From assembly GCA_011033025.1 (NCBI GenBank), contig WFMF01000123.1, positions 9,848-73,847 of the forward strand: a DNA stretch of 64,000 nucleotides, read 5' to 3'. Below the pieces are notes generated by a model. The model did no database searches. It saw nothing but the letters and a program-made list of their open reading frames with translations, and was not told where the DNA came from. Positions 13,001 through 24,951 of this stretch are shown piece by piece (the stretch's first letter is position 1; each line of letters opens with the position of its first letter). Source of the stretch: Beroe forskalii. Taxonomy: Eukaryota > Ctenophora > Nuda > Beroida > Beroidae. The position numbers and the translations under genes were made by a program.

Positions 13001-15228
13001 TGCTTGGTTATGAGTTTGAACAATTTACACTCTGAGAAACTGGTCACGGTACGATCTAGTGACGTATATTGACAATCAGGTTGACACTTGACAGTTGCTG
13101 TATTTGTTACAATACAATGCCATGTAACGCAATCATTTGAAATTCCCTTGATTACTTTATAATATGTGAAAATCTCAAAACATATGACTCAACAGTCAAC
13201 AAAAGATTAATTGCGGGAGGAGTGGTCGATAAGTTCATAAGTTTAGAGATTGGGAGTTCAAAGACATCCGGTTTGTCAAGACACTGAAGGTTTTAATCAA
13301 ACCGTTATTAGTTATTCAACGACTATTTTGGTTGGTAGGAAGCATTGAACCAGACCATAATCCACTCATCGCCGCTAAATCTTAATCCTCGCTCACAACT
13401 GCATTAGAACTGGTCAGAGTTTTGGCAGACTGGAAGAACACTGTCTGGAAACAGACGTGGAAGCACTATTCCTAACCACAACCATAACCAGTCTGCTAGA
13501 GTTTTTGAGAGAAACACTAGGGATATAATAGTAGTTACCAATATTTAAAATCATAAGCTTCAGTTTTAACTTTCAAATCATCAACAGATGGAAAGCATTC
13601 TGAAAGTGCTGCAAGAGCCCTCTGAGACGATGTACAAAGGTCTGAGTCAGCGAGCCCAGCACGAACTGAGCCCTCAGGAGGTGGGCCATTCTGTACTTCC
13701 CTAACTGTAGTTCAGTATTCATCATGCATCCAAATATATCCATCATATTCCCATATATTGTGTTAGAGTATTCGCTATTCTTCTTATCTTATGTTGAGAA
13801 ATTGGAGCTTTGTTCTTGGATGAATATTGATCTTGATCAATATTCATCTGAGAACAAAGCTCCAATTTCCTAACAAGAAAATACTTTCCAGAATCTTCCT
13901 TTATCGAGTGTTTGAATCTCTTTTTACAAATCTCACTCTCACTCCAGGTCAGGGAACTGAGGGAGCTGTTCTCTATATTCGACATCGGAGGTCAGGGAGT
14001 CCTAACGTACCCTGTCCTGAGGAAATCCCTCAAAACCATGGGATTCAATGCTGACGACAAGGAACTCATGGGAGCCATAGGTTTGTGTTCACACATCCTA
14101 AGGAGATCCCGTCTTACTGTTAGGGACACACATCCTAGTTGGTTAAGTTTAGCCTCATTTCATACGATAGAAGCTCGACATGCCGGTGAATTTTATAACA
14201 GGGGGCTGAAAACCATGCACGTTGACAAAGCCTTCGATTCGTTACTTAACGATTCTTTGCAGTCAGTAGATTTCTCTGTGTAGTGGATGGTTCTAGGTCA
14301 TTTGGCCTGACTGGACATTTAGCTTTACGCCTAAAACCCACAAAATTTTGAGTTTATCTGACATCTCTCCCCCCGGACCCTAACCAGTGTTAGGCCAAAT
14401 GACTGAATACCGTAGTGGATTTCCTGTCCGCATCACAGTCCCCTTCCATAATATCCTGTCTTTCAGCTGACTGTAACTGCAACACAGAGACGGGCATAAC
14501 GTTTTCCCAGTTCGTGGACATCGTCCTCATGGAACAGGGAGACAGTTTCGATGTGTACGAGGAACTCATGTCCGGCTTCTCCGCCATGGACATAGGTAAT
14601 AGTTCCTTCTACTGAAATAGATACTTCTGACTTGGACATGGGTAACACAGGTGTCGCCACTTCAAGTCAGAAGAATCAGTTTTAAATTTCATTCATTTGT
14701 GCATTCAATTCCTACTGTCCTTATCCTTCACATCATGAACTATAATACTGTGTTACTGACACCCTCTATCTTTAGATAGAACGGGAAAGATAACGGCCCA
14801 GTCCCTCAAGAAGCTCTGCAAACGGCTAGGTGAGTGATATCACTGCTGCAAGAAACTAGATACTTAGATAACTTTTAAATTCACATACTTTTGCTTCTTG
14901 GTCTAAACTCTAAAATATCTTTTTCGATAATGTGGATGGCATAGAGTGGCCCAATAGATTTTCCCTCCTCAACTGCTGAGTCTTTCTGTGACTGTCACTG
15001 CTTGCCCTAGACGAGGACTTGTCACAAGCTGAGATAGACGACATGATAGCAGCAGCAGACAAGGAGGGCACAGGAGAGGTGTCCCAGAAGGAGTTCATTG
15101 CCATCATGCTGAAAACCAACCTGTTCCGGGGCACCAACTGTGGAGGAGGAGCGGCAGGAGGAGGAGGAGGCAGGGTGGAGAGCAGGAAGGGTTCGAGGAA
15201 GAGGGACTCACTCTTCTCATTCCCGTGA
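10026..15228 (+). CDS. Divergent centrin-like EF-hand protein
   Basis: Six exons join in phase: 10026-10199, 13588-13680, 13948-14080, 14467-14595, 14776-14829 and 15011-15228 (266 residues). The N-terminus (1-58) is Lys-rich, then Ser/Pro-rich (SPSRSPSPSPPPA). Residues 90-222 form a calmodulin/centrin-type four-EF region. EF1 (101-112, DIGGQGVLTYPV), EF2 (near 135-149) and EF3 (175-186) lack key ligands. EF4 (211-222, DKEGTGEVSQKE) looks canonical. KTNLF after EF4 resembles the centrin C-terminal KKTSLY/F. A Gly-rich stretch and a basic Ser tail follow. It is centrin-like with one likely working Ca2+ site. Exon 1 is linked to exon 2 only by phase match across a 3.4-kb intron, so that join is the least certain. 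Confidence 0.85.
11885..12135. other. GC-rich, hairpin-rich block inside intron 1
   Basis: This 250-bp block is strikingly GC-rich against AT-rich flanks. It contains several short perfect stems (CTGCC/GGCAG, GGGCC/GGCCC, GGAT/ATCC) and a run of 11 G. Overlapping open frames exist on both strands, but neither resembles a family I know. It could be a structured RNA, an imported fragment or a repeat; I cannot decide. Confidence 0.4.
13798..13869. repeat. 72-bp near-perfect palindrome in intron 2 of the EF-hand gene
   Basis: Two 35-base arms starting GAAATTGGAGCTTTGTTCT and ending GATGAATATTGATC pair with two mismatches around a 2-base loop. The transcript would form a long hairpin. Confidence 0.85.
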
Positions 15229-15858
15229 AGCTGTCAGAAGTCAGATGTTATGGTGAGGAATTTCAATGTTTTGTGTTTTAAAAGTGGATGAGAGATGCAA
15301 TGGACAAGTGATACGTAAACCTTTGTGGGGTATGGCTTAGATTCTTATGACTTCCTGGAAACTAGAAAGTTTAAATAGTTGAAAACGTGTCTGACGTGCT
15401 GATTATCAAATATTCATTAGGTCTAAGATTCAAGGAATTTTTTGGACATAATTTAATATTTCATGTCTTTACTTCTTTATTTCTTAATTTTGATTTATAA
15501 TAACAGATTTGGTTATTTATATTGTACATACATAAGCATAGTAGCAGTGGCAGTTTTATAAAGTATTTTCATGTTTATGTTTGTAATTAGTTGTGATTCA
15601 TTAAATTCTACTTTATCAATGTGATGTATTTCAATGTAATTCATATAATTTGTACAGTTAAAAACAATTGTTGTCAAATGTAAGTTACCTTTTACGAAGA
15701 CTTCGCCTTAATTTCTTTCTAATTCTTTATTAATTGATTTCCTTCGTAATTCAATTAAAATTTTCATCTTTATCATACTAAAGTTCTTAATGATTCTTCC
15801 GTTTTTGTTTTTTAATAAGTTTAAGTGCCACTAATCTTATTCCTTCTAGGAAGGTGTT
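15229..15858. other. Spacer between EF-hand and coiled-coil genes
   Basis: It contains a strong donor (ATG|GTGAGG at about 15252) just after the EF-hand stop, an ATTAAA at about 15599 that could be a polyadenylation signal, and a pyrimidine-rich acceptor (CTTATTCCTTCTAG) at 15848-15849 just before the next ATG. No AATAAA was seen. Confidence 0.5.
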
Positions 15859-18800
15859 ATGAATTACTCTCCGGTCAGCAGTGACCTGTGCTCTTCATTC
15901 CAGAAGATCGGAAGTGAAATTGACGAGATCTTCAGTTCCTTGGACATCTTCAGTCAGGCGTCTGAAAGCTACCTGAAAGGAGGGTCATCTGTTGATTTCC
16001 TTGGACCAAAGGAGCCTTCACACAGCCATTCCAAGGAATCACAAGGCAGTTCAGTAATCAAGGACTCCTATGGCAGTTCAGTAATCAAGGATTCTTATGG
16101 AAGTTCAGTAATCAAGGACTCATACGGTAGTTCAGTGGTGAAGGACTCCTATGGAAGTTCGATCGTCAAGGAGTCCTATGGAAGTTCGATCATGAAGGAG
16201 GATGATGCAGTCGATTCGAAGGAGGGTTGTGACTTGAGCAACCCTTCCCTCTACCGTCCTGACCTGACTCACACTGACCACTGCCCAAGTAACCCTCCCA
16301 CTTTCAGGGCTGAACATGTCCTAGAGGAAGAGGAGGAGGATTTACACGCCATCCCTGAGGACCAGGAGCTTCCCAGGCTACATAGGAAGAGTGAGGCCCA
16401 CTCCACTCAATCTGCCTCAGTTTCAGACTTCCTGAAACTGAACGATCATTTAGCCCACTATAAGACTCCCGCAAACGACAAGCGATACTCAGTGCCGAAC
16501 AATACACCTCTCGTTAAAATACCTAAAAACGCTGCTGTTTCTCCAAACAAAACCAATCCTGGGCTCAATCTCAACAGTTTGTTCTCATCTCCCAGTAAGT
16601 GTCCGTCTGTAGATTACAACAATTACATCTCCAGTCGATCCTCTACGCCCTGCAAGATGACAGAAAGGCCACGTTTTAATTCTCAGCCTTTGAACACACC
16701 CATTCCCAACAATCAGACACATTTTACCAACCCCCTGCCTGAGAAACGGATGACGATTAACTCCTCAAATCAGCATGAGTTCAGTGATGTGAATGAAACG
16801 GTCATCAACCACACGGCTCATTACTCCTCTCCTACCGTGAAGAGAGGGGTCAGTCCTACCTTCGCTGCTCTACCCTCTTCGAAGGTGGTTGTTACAAAGA
16901 ATAAGGTCCGTTCACCTTCAGCTCACCATGGTTACCATGACCAGGTCCAGCAACCCCCGCCTGCAGGTCACCATGGTTACCATGACCAGGCCCAGCAACC
17001 CCCGCCTGCAGGTCACCATGGTTACCATGACCAGGCCAAGCAACCCCCAGTTAGTGAGGAGAGGGAGAGGTGGAGGAAGCACCAGGGGGCCATGTTAGAG
17101 TGCAGGAGTGCCATCATGGACCTCACCGATAGGGTCCAGACCACCATAGAGCACAGAAACATGCTACTGTACAAGGTGGAAGCGTCAGTCAGACTTGTAG
17201 CTGCTAAGGTACGTCTTGGATCAACCAATTAGGATGTACAATGATTGGTTTATCTAATCTCTTCTTAGAGTTAAACGTTGTTCTTCTCTATTTTTGTGAC
17301 AAGTCACAAGTCCTTGTCAGAATTTAAATAAAAATCTCATTTTGAATTGAATTATGTTGGAAATTTTTGAATAGCCGATATGATTACTTTTACTCTTATT
17401 TCAGGGATCTGATAACGAAGGCTTGTCACAGAAGATAAACGAACTGAACCAAACACTGTTAGAAGGTGACGTGGAAGTCAGCCAACTCCAATCACACGTA
17501 AGAAATTCTCGTTTTATATTTGTCTACCCCCACTCCTATACTCCTTATTAACTAGTTATTTCATGATGAAAATTAATCAAAGATTTTTGTTAAATGGATT
17601 AATTTTGAACGTCATCTGCTATAGTCATTGTAAAATCGATGTAAGATTCATCCTCTTCATTTCAGGTGAGCTTACTTAACAAGCAGATTGAAGCAGCTAA
17701 TGAAGCTCAAACCCGACTCTATGACCGTCTCCAGACTACCAGCGATCAGGTGGAAGCTTTCAAAGCCGAGAAGGAGACAATCCTACGGGAAGTGAAGCAG
17801 TCGAATGACGAGGTAAACAAAATTTTGCAAAAATACGAGCTGTTACAGCGCATTCACGATCATTGCAATTCTATGAAAGAAAGTGACAGATCTGAGCGAG
17901 AGCTGTTGTTGGAAAAGCTAGAGGGACTGAATAAAGCGGTGTCTAATGTTAATCTGGAAAAGAAGTGTTTGGTTGAGAATCTCAGCAAGGTTTACAAGTT
18001 GGTGGAGAAACTGGAACGGAAAGCAACTGAAAAGATACAAATGTTGTCCCGTGAAATGAAGGATCTTGAGAATCGAAATACTTCGCTGAGTGCTTCCCTC
18101 AAAGAAAAAGATGCCATGTTGTCGATGAACAAAGCAACCATCCGTGACTTAGAAGCGAAGCTTACTGAGTGTGAGCTGGAAATATCGGAAGTTAAGCGGG
18201 TTGTTGAAGAGCACGAGATAGCCAACAAGGAGATAATTTGTACTAAAAACAAGAAGATAAAGATGCTATCTCTTAAAGTGAAGCAGTTCCAGACACGATT
18301 CCAAAGCTTGACCAGTCAGATTGGTGTCTTGACCGAAACTCACGAGAAGATGGACGAGGAACTGAGGACGGAGAAGGCAAACAACAAGATTCTCTGCGGA
18401 GAATCTGTGGCTCGGGACATGAAGATCGTTGAGCTGGAGGATAAAGTAAGGGAGTTGGAGGAGAAGCTGGCTCAGCAATCTGTAGAGAACCAGGAGAAGG
18501 GAGAAAACGCTCAAGCTCAACTTGAAGCCAGTATATCGGAACTTGTCCAACAGAAGATCGCCATTCAGAATGCACTGGAGAAACTGGAAGAGTCCAATCA
18601 CTCACGATTGCGGGAGGTAGATGAGTTGAAAAGAGTACTGAACTCAACAACTCAAGATCATGAGAAGACTTTGGAGGAGATGCAAAAGAGACTGGATGCT
18701 AAAGAGGAAAAGGTTGGTCGGTTGAAGGAAGCGCTGAGCCAGCTGATCGACTCTAAGCAGGAATGTGAAGGTCAGCTCCAGGAGAACGTATTCACCATTG

Positions 18801-19198
18801 AGTCTTTGAAGCTGCAGCTGCAGGGCGTTCAGGAGGACGCAGACAACCGCCAAAGAGACCTTCTGGAGGACTTCAAAGAGGCCAGTATCCAGCTGGATCA
18901 GTATAAAGCTCTTGTGGACTCCTTACAATACAGTGATCCGATGTCAAAACTCCAGGAGCCCAGCTTCCGGGATGAAGAGGTTAGTATACTTCAGATGGAA
19001 AACAAGCGACTTACAACCTCTCTTCAGAAGCAACGGGACAAACTTGCCAAAATGAAGGAAGACTTTGGGAAGAAAATTAGAGAACAGAATGAAATAATTG
19101 ATAATTGTGTCGATAAAATGGCTGTTGAAAGTCAAATCGCTGAGCTTCAAGCTCATTATGAATCTCGAATTAGCGAGCTGGAACTTTTTAATTGTTGA
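15859..19198 (+). CDS. Large coiled-coil protein, 991 residues, family not recognised
   Basis: Three coding exons, all phase 0: 15859-17208, 17405-17497 and 17666-19198. The first about 410 residues look disordered (Ser, Pro, Asn, His-rich). They include six tandem copies of a 9-residue unit (GSSVIKDSY, about residues 60-113) and three copies of a 15-residue unit (HHGYHDQAQQPPPAG, from about 355). From about residue 410 to the end the protein is almost continuous coiled coil: charged heptads, Leu-rich, no prolines over long stretches. An acceptor immediately before the ATG suggests a 5' UTR intron. ATTAAA at 19295 may be the poly(A) signal. The architecture, a disordered head with a long coiled-coil tail, resembles spindle or centrosome scaffolds, and the neighbours are centrin-like, but I cannot name a homologue. 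Confidence 0.85.
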
Positions 19199-20681
19199 AA
19201 GGAGTAAGAGTTGACACTTGATTTCACATGTTGATGGGTTCTATGATGTTTATTTAGTTATTTCGTTTTGGGATGTTTTATGATTCATAATTGTATTAAA
19301 GAACTGATCAAATCTTTAAATCCCAATCTGTGACGTATGCATTAATTTTCAGATGTATATTATCATTCTTAATAATTTTTCACTTGAACGAATGAAGGGA
19401 TTAATGACATGGTATTTAGCTACCCCCTTTGTTACTCATTTATAGTTTTGATACTTATTTCATACTGATCTAAGTAAATATTTTTGCTATCACTATTTGA
19501 ATATTAATGATAATTAAAATTTATTGAAAAAATTGTATCATGCCTTTCAAAGTATCTATCAGAAATAGTTATGGCTATTTTTGGGATCCATCACCAATAC
19601 CCTACTACTTTTCCTACTTGTAATAATGTGATGCAGTTTCGAACATATTTTGCCTCATGTCATTGGTCACTTTGTAGTTTGAACAGGAGATCGCAAAATT
19701 AATGTAAAATTACAAAGTCTTGGACGATTTGAGAATCTAAGTGATTCAAGGTCTACCTAGGTATCTTATGAGACGTTGATAGATTTAGTCGCTTTGGCTG
19801 CTTAGATGTTAATACGTTGATTGAATATCTAGCTGCTCTGAACAACTGGGAATGAGATGGTCAATTTTGTAGGCGAAAAGTTACTTCTTGCTGTGACTGT
19901 TGCATATGCGATTTTCGTTCTTTCATTGGGCTTATTGAAGCATGCGGGCTCCAAGAAATAAGTTTAGGTTCGAACTATAGAGTTTGATTTTTTAGCTGAG
20001 GGGGTGAAATTCATTTTATCCTTATATTAATAAGTTACTCCAACCATTATTGGAAAGATAAGATCGTCAAACTGTGGCAGTCAACATAGGTCTCCGTCTG
20101 TGACTTTCCGTACAAAGTTACAAGCCATTGTTAATATTCAAGGATATGCCTCTCCACATTAAAATATAAATATTACTACTTGCAATAATATGCGTCACGA
20201 TTGACACCCTTGCTTAATGCGGCCTCGTTAACTACCTTGTAAATTGGTATCGCCCAGCTCATTAGCAGATTTACAGCACCCATCATATTTAACGACCAAT
20301 TCATCCCGCAACCACTGCACATATATAGTGCACGTCTGTCAATCCCATTATTGTTATTACTATAGTTCGCGTCAATTCAATATATTCCCAATTTAACCAA
20401 TCACTTATCACTTAGGGAGATATGTTTCTGAATCTGATTTCCTGGAAAAGCTTCACGGAAAGGAGAAATTATCGTGAACTTCCCAGCCCAATGGATTACA
20501 GCTCGTCAATTGGAAATATTTGACGGATCACGTGTCGAGCTAATCGAGGTGGATCCTACTATTTCACCCCACGAGCCTACTGCGCTAATCGATCATTACG
20601 ACTAGTTAAGCTGATTAACTAGACAGGTTAGCTGGGTTACGCGGGCCGTCTAATGTGCTCTAACAAGGGCTGGTGCTGCCC
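19199..20681. other. Intergenic, no gene recognised
   Basis: AT-rich spacer. No further coding exon of the coiled-coil gene and no RNA gene was seen. Confidence 0.5.
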
Positions 20682-20740
20682 GTCACGTGACCTGCCTACA
20701 CGTGACTCCTCCAGTTACCGCCCTTTCATCACAATATAAT
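20682..20740 (+). promoter_or_regulatory. Putative promoter: palindromic E-box, second E-box, TATA-like box
   Basis: GTCACGTGAC at 20682-20691 is a perfect 10-bp E-box palindrome of the type bound by bHLH-Zip factors. CACGTGAC follows at 20699-20706. TATAAT at 20735-20740 lies about 120 bp before the peptide ATG. The function is inferred from motifs and position only. Confidence 0.4.
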
Positions 20741-20859
20741 ACCCCAACATAAACAGGCCCACCACGGTAACTCCCCACTTTCACTATCTGTCAATAAGCC
20801 ATTGTTGTGTGAGCCAGAGCTGCAGAGCAAGCGAGTATTTCATCAACAGAGTTCTCAAT

Positions 20860-22212
20860 ATGAAGCTGTTTCTCACCATCGCTGCTACTCTCCTTATCCT
20901 TTCTACGGTCTCCCTCACTGCGTGAGTGCTTTATAATCTTTTCATAATCCTTGTATGTGGTTACTGAAAGGTTCTAATGGAATCTTTTTAAATATCGTTT
21001 TTCTATCAAGATACTCCCACCGGATACTGTTAAGCTGTTTGTGTACAAAGTAATTCTTCAGAATGATTGAATGCATGTTTTCATCAAAGTAAATTTATTG
21101 AAAGCACGGGATATCAGACTAGTTCATGGAATAAAATCCAATAAATTCATTTTTCATAAAATTTCAGGCATAGTTATTCCTATAAAACTCCTATGTTGTG
21201 ATGGCATAATGCAATTTCTTTTACAAGCAATCATTATAAAACTCCTATGCTGTTATGGCATAATGCAATTTCTTTTACAAGCAATCATTATAAATCTTAG
21301 AATCATCTTAGAAATTTCTTTTAGCTTGATTGAATATTGAGTAATAATCTTTATAACCTCAGGAACACTGAAGAGCTCCGATATGAAGGTATGAATCTTA
21401 TTGGGATGCTGGGATTATTTTATTCGTTGACATTCATTTCATGATTATGATCAGAGACTAGACTGTCAAGTCAAATCATGGTTGAATTCTATTTATGAAG
21501 ATTTATTAATTTTGATAACATTATAACACTATGTGGGCAGGGGAGCCAACGCCCTTTCAAACCCGAGGATATTGAATTTGAATCAGTAAAAAACCCTTAG
21601 AAAGTGTGACCTGGAAGATCCTGAAACTGCTAAAAACTTTTAAAGCTTTCATAAGAATATCAGACTTTTGTCTTAATCGTTTAAATAGGTACCATTGAAT
21701 CACTGAATTAATGTGGCTCATATTTACATTTAAAACGTTTAAATCCAATTAGTTTTGTTGTAGGGCCGCAGAGAATGATGGCGGCATGAAATGGTCTTAG
21801 AAAATGGGGCCTCGAAAAGCCCTTCACACAGTTATGTTAGATCTTAGTCCATAATTTCATCATACTATCCTTGCCTCATATACTGAACTACTTGATTTAT
21901 TGAGACCATGAAAATAGAAATTTAACTTTATGGGTGTTGGCTACTCATCTTTTAAGCAATTTTAGTGTAGGCCCCCAAAGGGTACTGAAAAACCTCAAAA
22001 AGTAGCCTAGAAGACCGCTGGCTCCCCCACAATAAGTCAATTAATCAATTAAATTTAATGGAGGAATGAGTGAAACTCTTTGCTTTAACAGAATTTAATA
22101 AGTCCTCTCTCCAGCTACAGATCTAGAGTCCGCTGAGGTGTATGAAAACTCTGAAGAGGAAAACTTCGCCTTCAGGAAAGAGGAGGGCTCTGCTTTCCTA
22201 TTTGCAGACTAG
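20860..22212 (+). CDS. Small secreted acidic peptide precursor
   Basis: Three exons join in phase: 20860-20921, 21363-21388 and 22115 (or 22121)-22212. The product has 61 or 59 residues, depending on which of two acceptors six bases apart (CAGCTACAG) is used; both keep frame. Residues 1 to about 21 are a textbook signal peptide (MKLFLTIAATLLILSTVSLT). The remaining 38-40 residues are strongly acidic (TEELRYE, ESAEVYENSEEEN) with no cysteines and one dibasic RK. A good donor (TGTG|GTAAGT) ten bases after the stop suggests a 3' UTR intron. The first exon sits downstream of E-boxes and a TATA-like box. I recognise no family. A secreted matrix, mucus or neuropeptide-like role is possible but unsupported. 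Confidence 0.65.
21182..21289. repeat. 54-bp tandem duplication in intron 1 of the peptide gene
   Basis: Two adjacent 54-bp copies containing GGCATAATGCAATTTCTTTT differ at two positions. Confidence 0.9.
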
Positions 22213-23085
22213 ACTCTCTGTGGTAAGTCAATTAACATTTGATTAGTAATTAGTCGTCAGTCAACATTTAATTGGTGATTATAGTTATCAGTCCCCGTTT
22301 TTTCTCATCGTTTAAAATACCTAAAAACACCGTAAAAACACCTTCTTATTTTAGCACACATGATACATTGAATTTCATACTTTATAGTTCAATCATAACC
22401 AGGATCGTCACTCATAGGCTATAATCATGAGCCTTTATTAAGCAAGATCAGATAATAAATAGGTGCCTGAATCAGATGTAGAATACCAGATCAAACATTG
22501 CATCGTACTTATGGGCTTATAATTTTCACTCATTGTCCACAATATTGAGGAAAGCAATTGAAGGAAACCATTGAGAGAAGATTTGATACCTATTGAAGTA
22601 CAGAACTAGTAGAAAGGTCGTAATCCTCATTCCTCAATTAATAGCATTTCTTTGGTTGGGAAGTCACAGGTACGAAATTTTTTGCATGGGGACTTACTCA
22701 ATACTTATGAACCTCATAACCCTTGCTCAACCTGCCTTTCAACTTTTAAACAAGATTTTGCTTTACGACCTCATTTTTACCCTCTAGTTCTCATCTTAGT
22801 TTTCAACGGTTCTTTTCACCATTCTCGAATTCAGTGTTCATATCTTTAGTTTCTATTTTCCATGCTTATAATTTGTTTTTCACTTCTTATTCCTTGTTGC
22901 CCATGTCAATTTTCATTTTTCGTCATTAGTCAAAGCATAATTCAAATGTCTCAACAAACATTGTGCATATAATGATGTAGAATTTCCATTTTGTCTCCAA
23001 TGTGTGTCGTATTGATAGATTTGCTTTTGATTTCGATCATGTGATCATACGTTTTGCATTGCCATTTAGTCAAACATACAAAGAA
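22213..23085. other. 3' UTR/intergenic, no further coding sequence recognised
   Basis: It begins with a probable 3' UTR donor at 22222-22223. The rest is AT-rich with no supported exon. Confidence 0.4.
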
Positions 23086-23235
23086 GTTGTGGCCGATTTA
23101 AGTTGTGGCCAATTTTAGTTGTGACCGATTTCAGTCGTGGCTGATTTCAGTTGTGGCTGATTTCAGTCGTGGCTGATTTCAGTCGGGGCTGATTTCAGTT
23201 GGGACTGATTTCGGTTGTGGCTAACTTCAGTTGAA
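23086..23235. repeat. 15-bp tandem repeat
   Basis: About nine copies of TTTCAGTYGTGGCTGA, some with GGGG or GGAC variants. Confidence 0.8.
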
Positions 23236-24735
23236 ATATCAAGAATTCCACACCATCCAAGCTTTCCACCAAATGTCCTCATAAATCATAGTGACATCTA
23301 CATCGCCATAATATCGAATTTATCTTGACCAGGATTCAACATCTCGATGCTCAAAGGACATAACGACATAAAAAGCTTTTGGTGTTTACAGCGTGTGTTA
23401 ATTCATTGGGAGTTAAGACACACACACTTTTCAAGGGAATCCAGCTGCTCTACAATTCTGCATACCATGTGCTAAAATTGTGTGTTTTTATCTGAGCCTT
23501 CTGTCACGTGACATTAATCAGTGTGTGCCCTTTTCTTAATTAACTGATTGCTGATAAGGTTTTCATTGAAGGCTTGATTAGTAGTCACTAATTAATTTCT
23601 AGGTAATCCCTTCGTGTTTGTGTATATGTTTCTGCTTTTGTGAAATTACTTATCTTTATTTGGTTTTTACCTTTTTCTTAAGACATGTGTTCATCTTTGG
23701 TCCTTACACTAAATTCAAAAAGTAAAACTAATGTCTAGACTAAAGCTAAGGAATTTTACAAATACAAATATGTAATTTACACTACAATTAGGATTATTTA
23801 TCGGTCGCCATTTTTGATGAGCACAAGAATTCATTAATTAAGAAAATAGTTAACTAGAAAAATGAAAACTTCACTCTTATTTTGAGAGTACACTCAGCAT
23901 TATGAAGCTCCTTGATAAAAATCAGCATAAAAATATTTAAATGCAAGGCATCAGCCTCAATATAAAAAGATCTGTGTTTTACTTTTCGATACATTTTGCA
24001 ATTTAATCCTGGAATTTTGAAATTGCTGTACAAATTGCAAAATATTTTTTCCAATATGGAATTCATCTCTGATAAATGTATAATATGATATATGCTAAAT
24101 CAAAATGAATTAGTTATAAATTATTGGTAAAATAAATAATACACTAAGTATATAGAATCAAATCTGTCTTCAAATATCGGTAATTCCTGATTATATATTT
24201 CTGAAATTCTGTTGGAGAGAATCATGACCATACTTTATGATTACCTATGTCAAAAGTATTCCATTAATAATATTACTATCGGCTATGCTCACTTTTCTAT
24301 GAGCATCTTGAAATCATTTACTATCAATAAATAATAGTAAACCAATGTCAAAAGTTAGTTCTTTTAAATCATCATTAATTAATCTTAATAATCATCATAA
24401 ATCATCTTCATGTAAGCATATAACTTGATTAATAAGATCCATGGTCAAGTTGGTTTTGTAAACAATTTCAAATTTTGCCACGTTTTATAGCCCTTGATTT
24501 AGATTTTAATTTTGATATTGTATCCTTGAATCAGGATAGAAACTAGGTACAACATCCATAGATAAAGAAGTGACGAAAGCACAATATTTTCATAGAACCA
24601 ACTTGTCTTGTGATCTCTAACTCTTCAAATTCCCTCACGGAATCGAAGGAGCTCCTATAAGTTCTTAATCAAACTGTTCTTGTCTCTGTTCTATATATTA
24701 AAGAGTACAGTGTCATTTCTATACTCAAATCATGC
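23236..24735. other. No gene recognised
   Basis: Very AT-rich sequence. Short open frames on both strands lack splice context or family resemblance. Confidence 0.5.
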
Positions 24736-24741
24736 TTTATT
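24736..24741 (-). terminator. AATAAA polyadenylation signal of the terpene synthase
   Basis: On the minus strand AATAAA lies about 210 bases after the terpene synthase stop. The intervening 3' UTR carries paired CACGTGC/GCACGTG motifs near 24813-24862. Confidence 0.55.
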
Positions 24742-24951
24742 CCTCCTGTGTGGTGAGTCTTCTCTTCGTCATATGTCACAGATTCTTCCTCCGATAATTG
24801 CAGTCTGTCTGGCGCGTGCACACTGCACGTGCGCTTTGTATGCGCGCACTGCACGTGCTCTAAGTGTATATACACAGACTCTGTGACTCTACCTCCGGGT
24901 GCTTGTAATCTTCTCTCCTGTTCCTCGTCCTTCCGTCCTCCTCTTCTCTCC

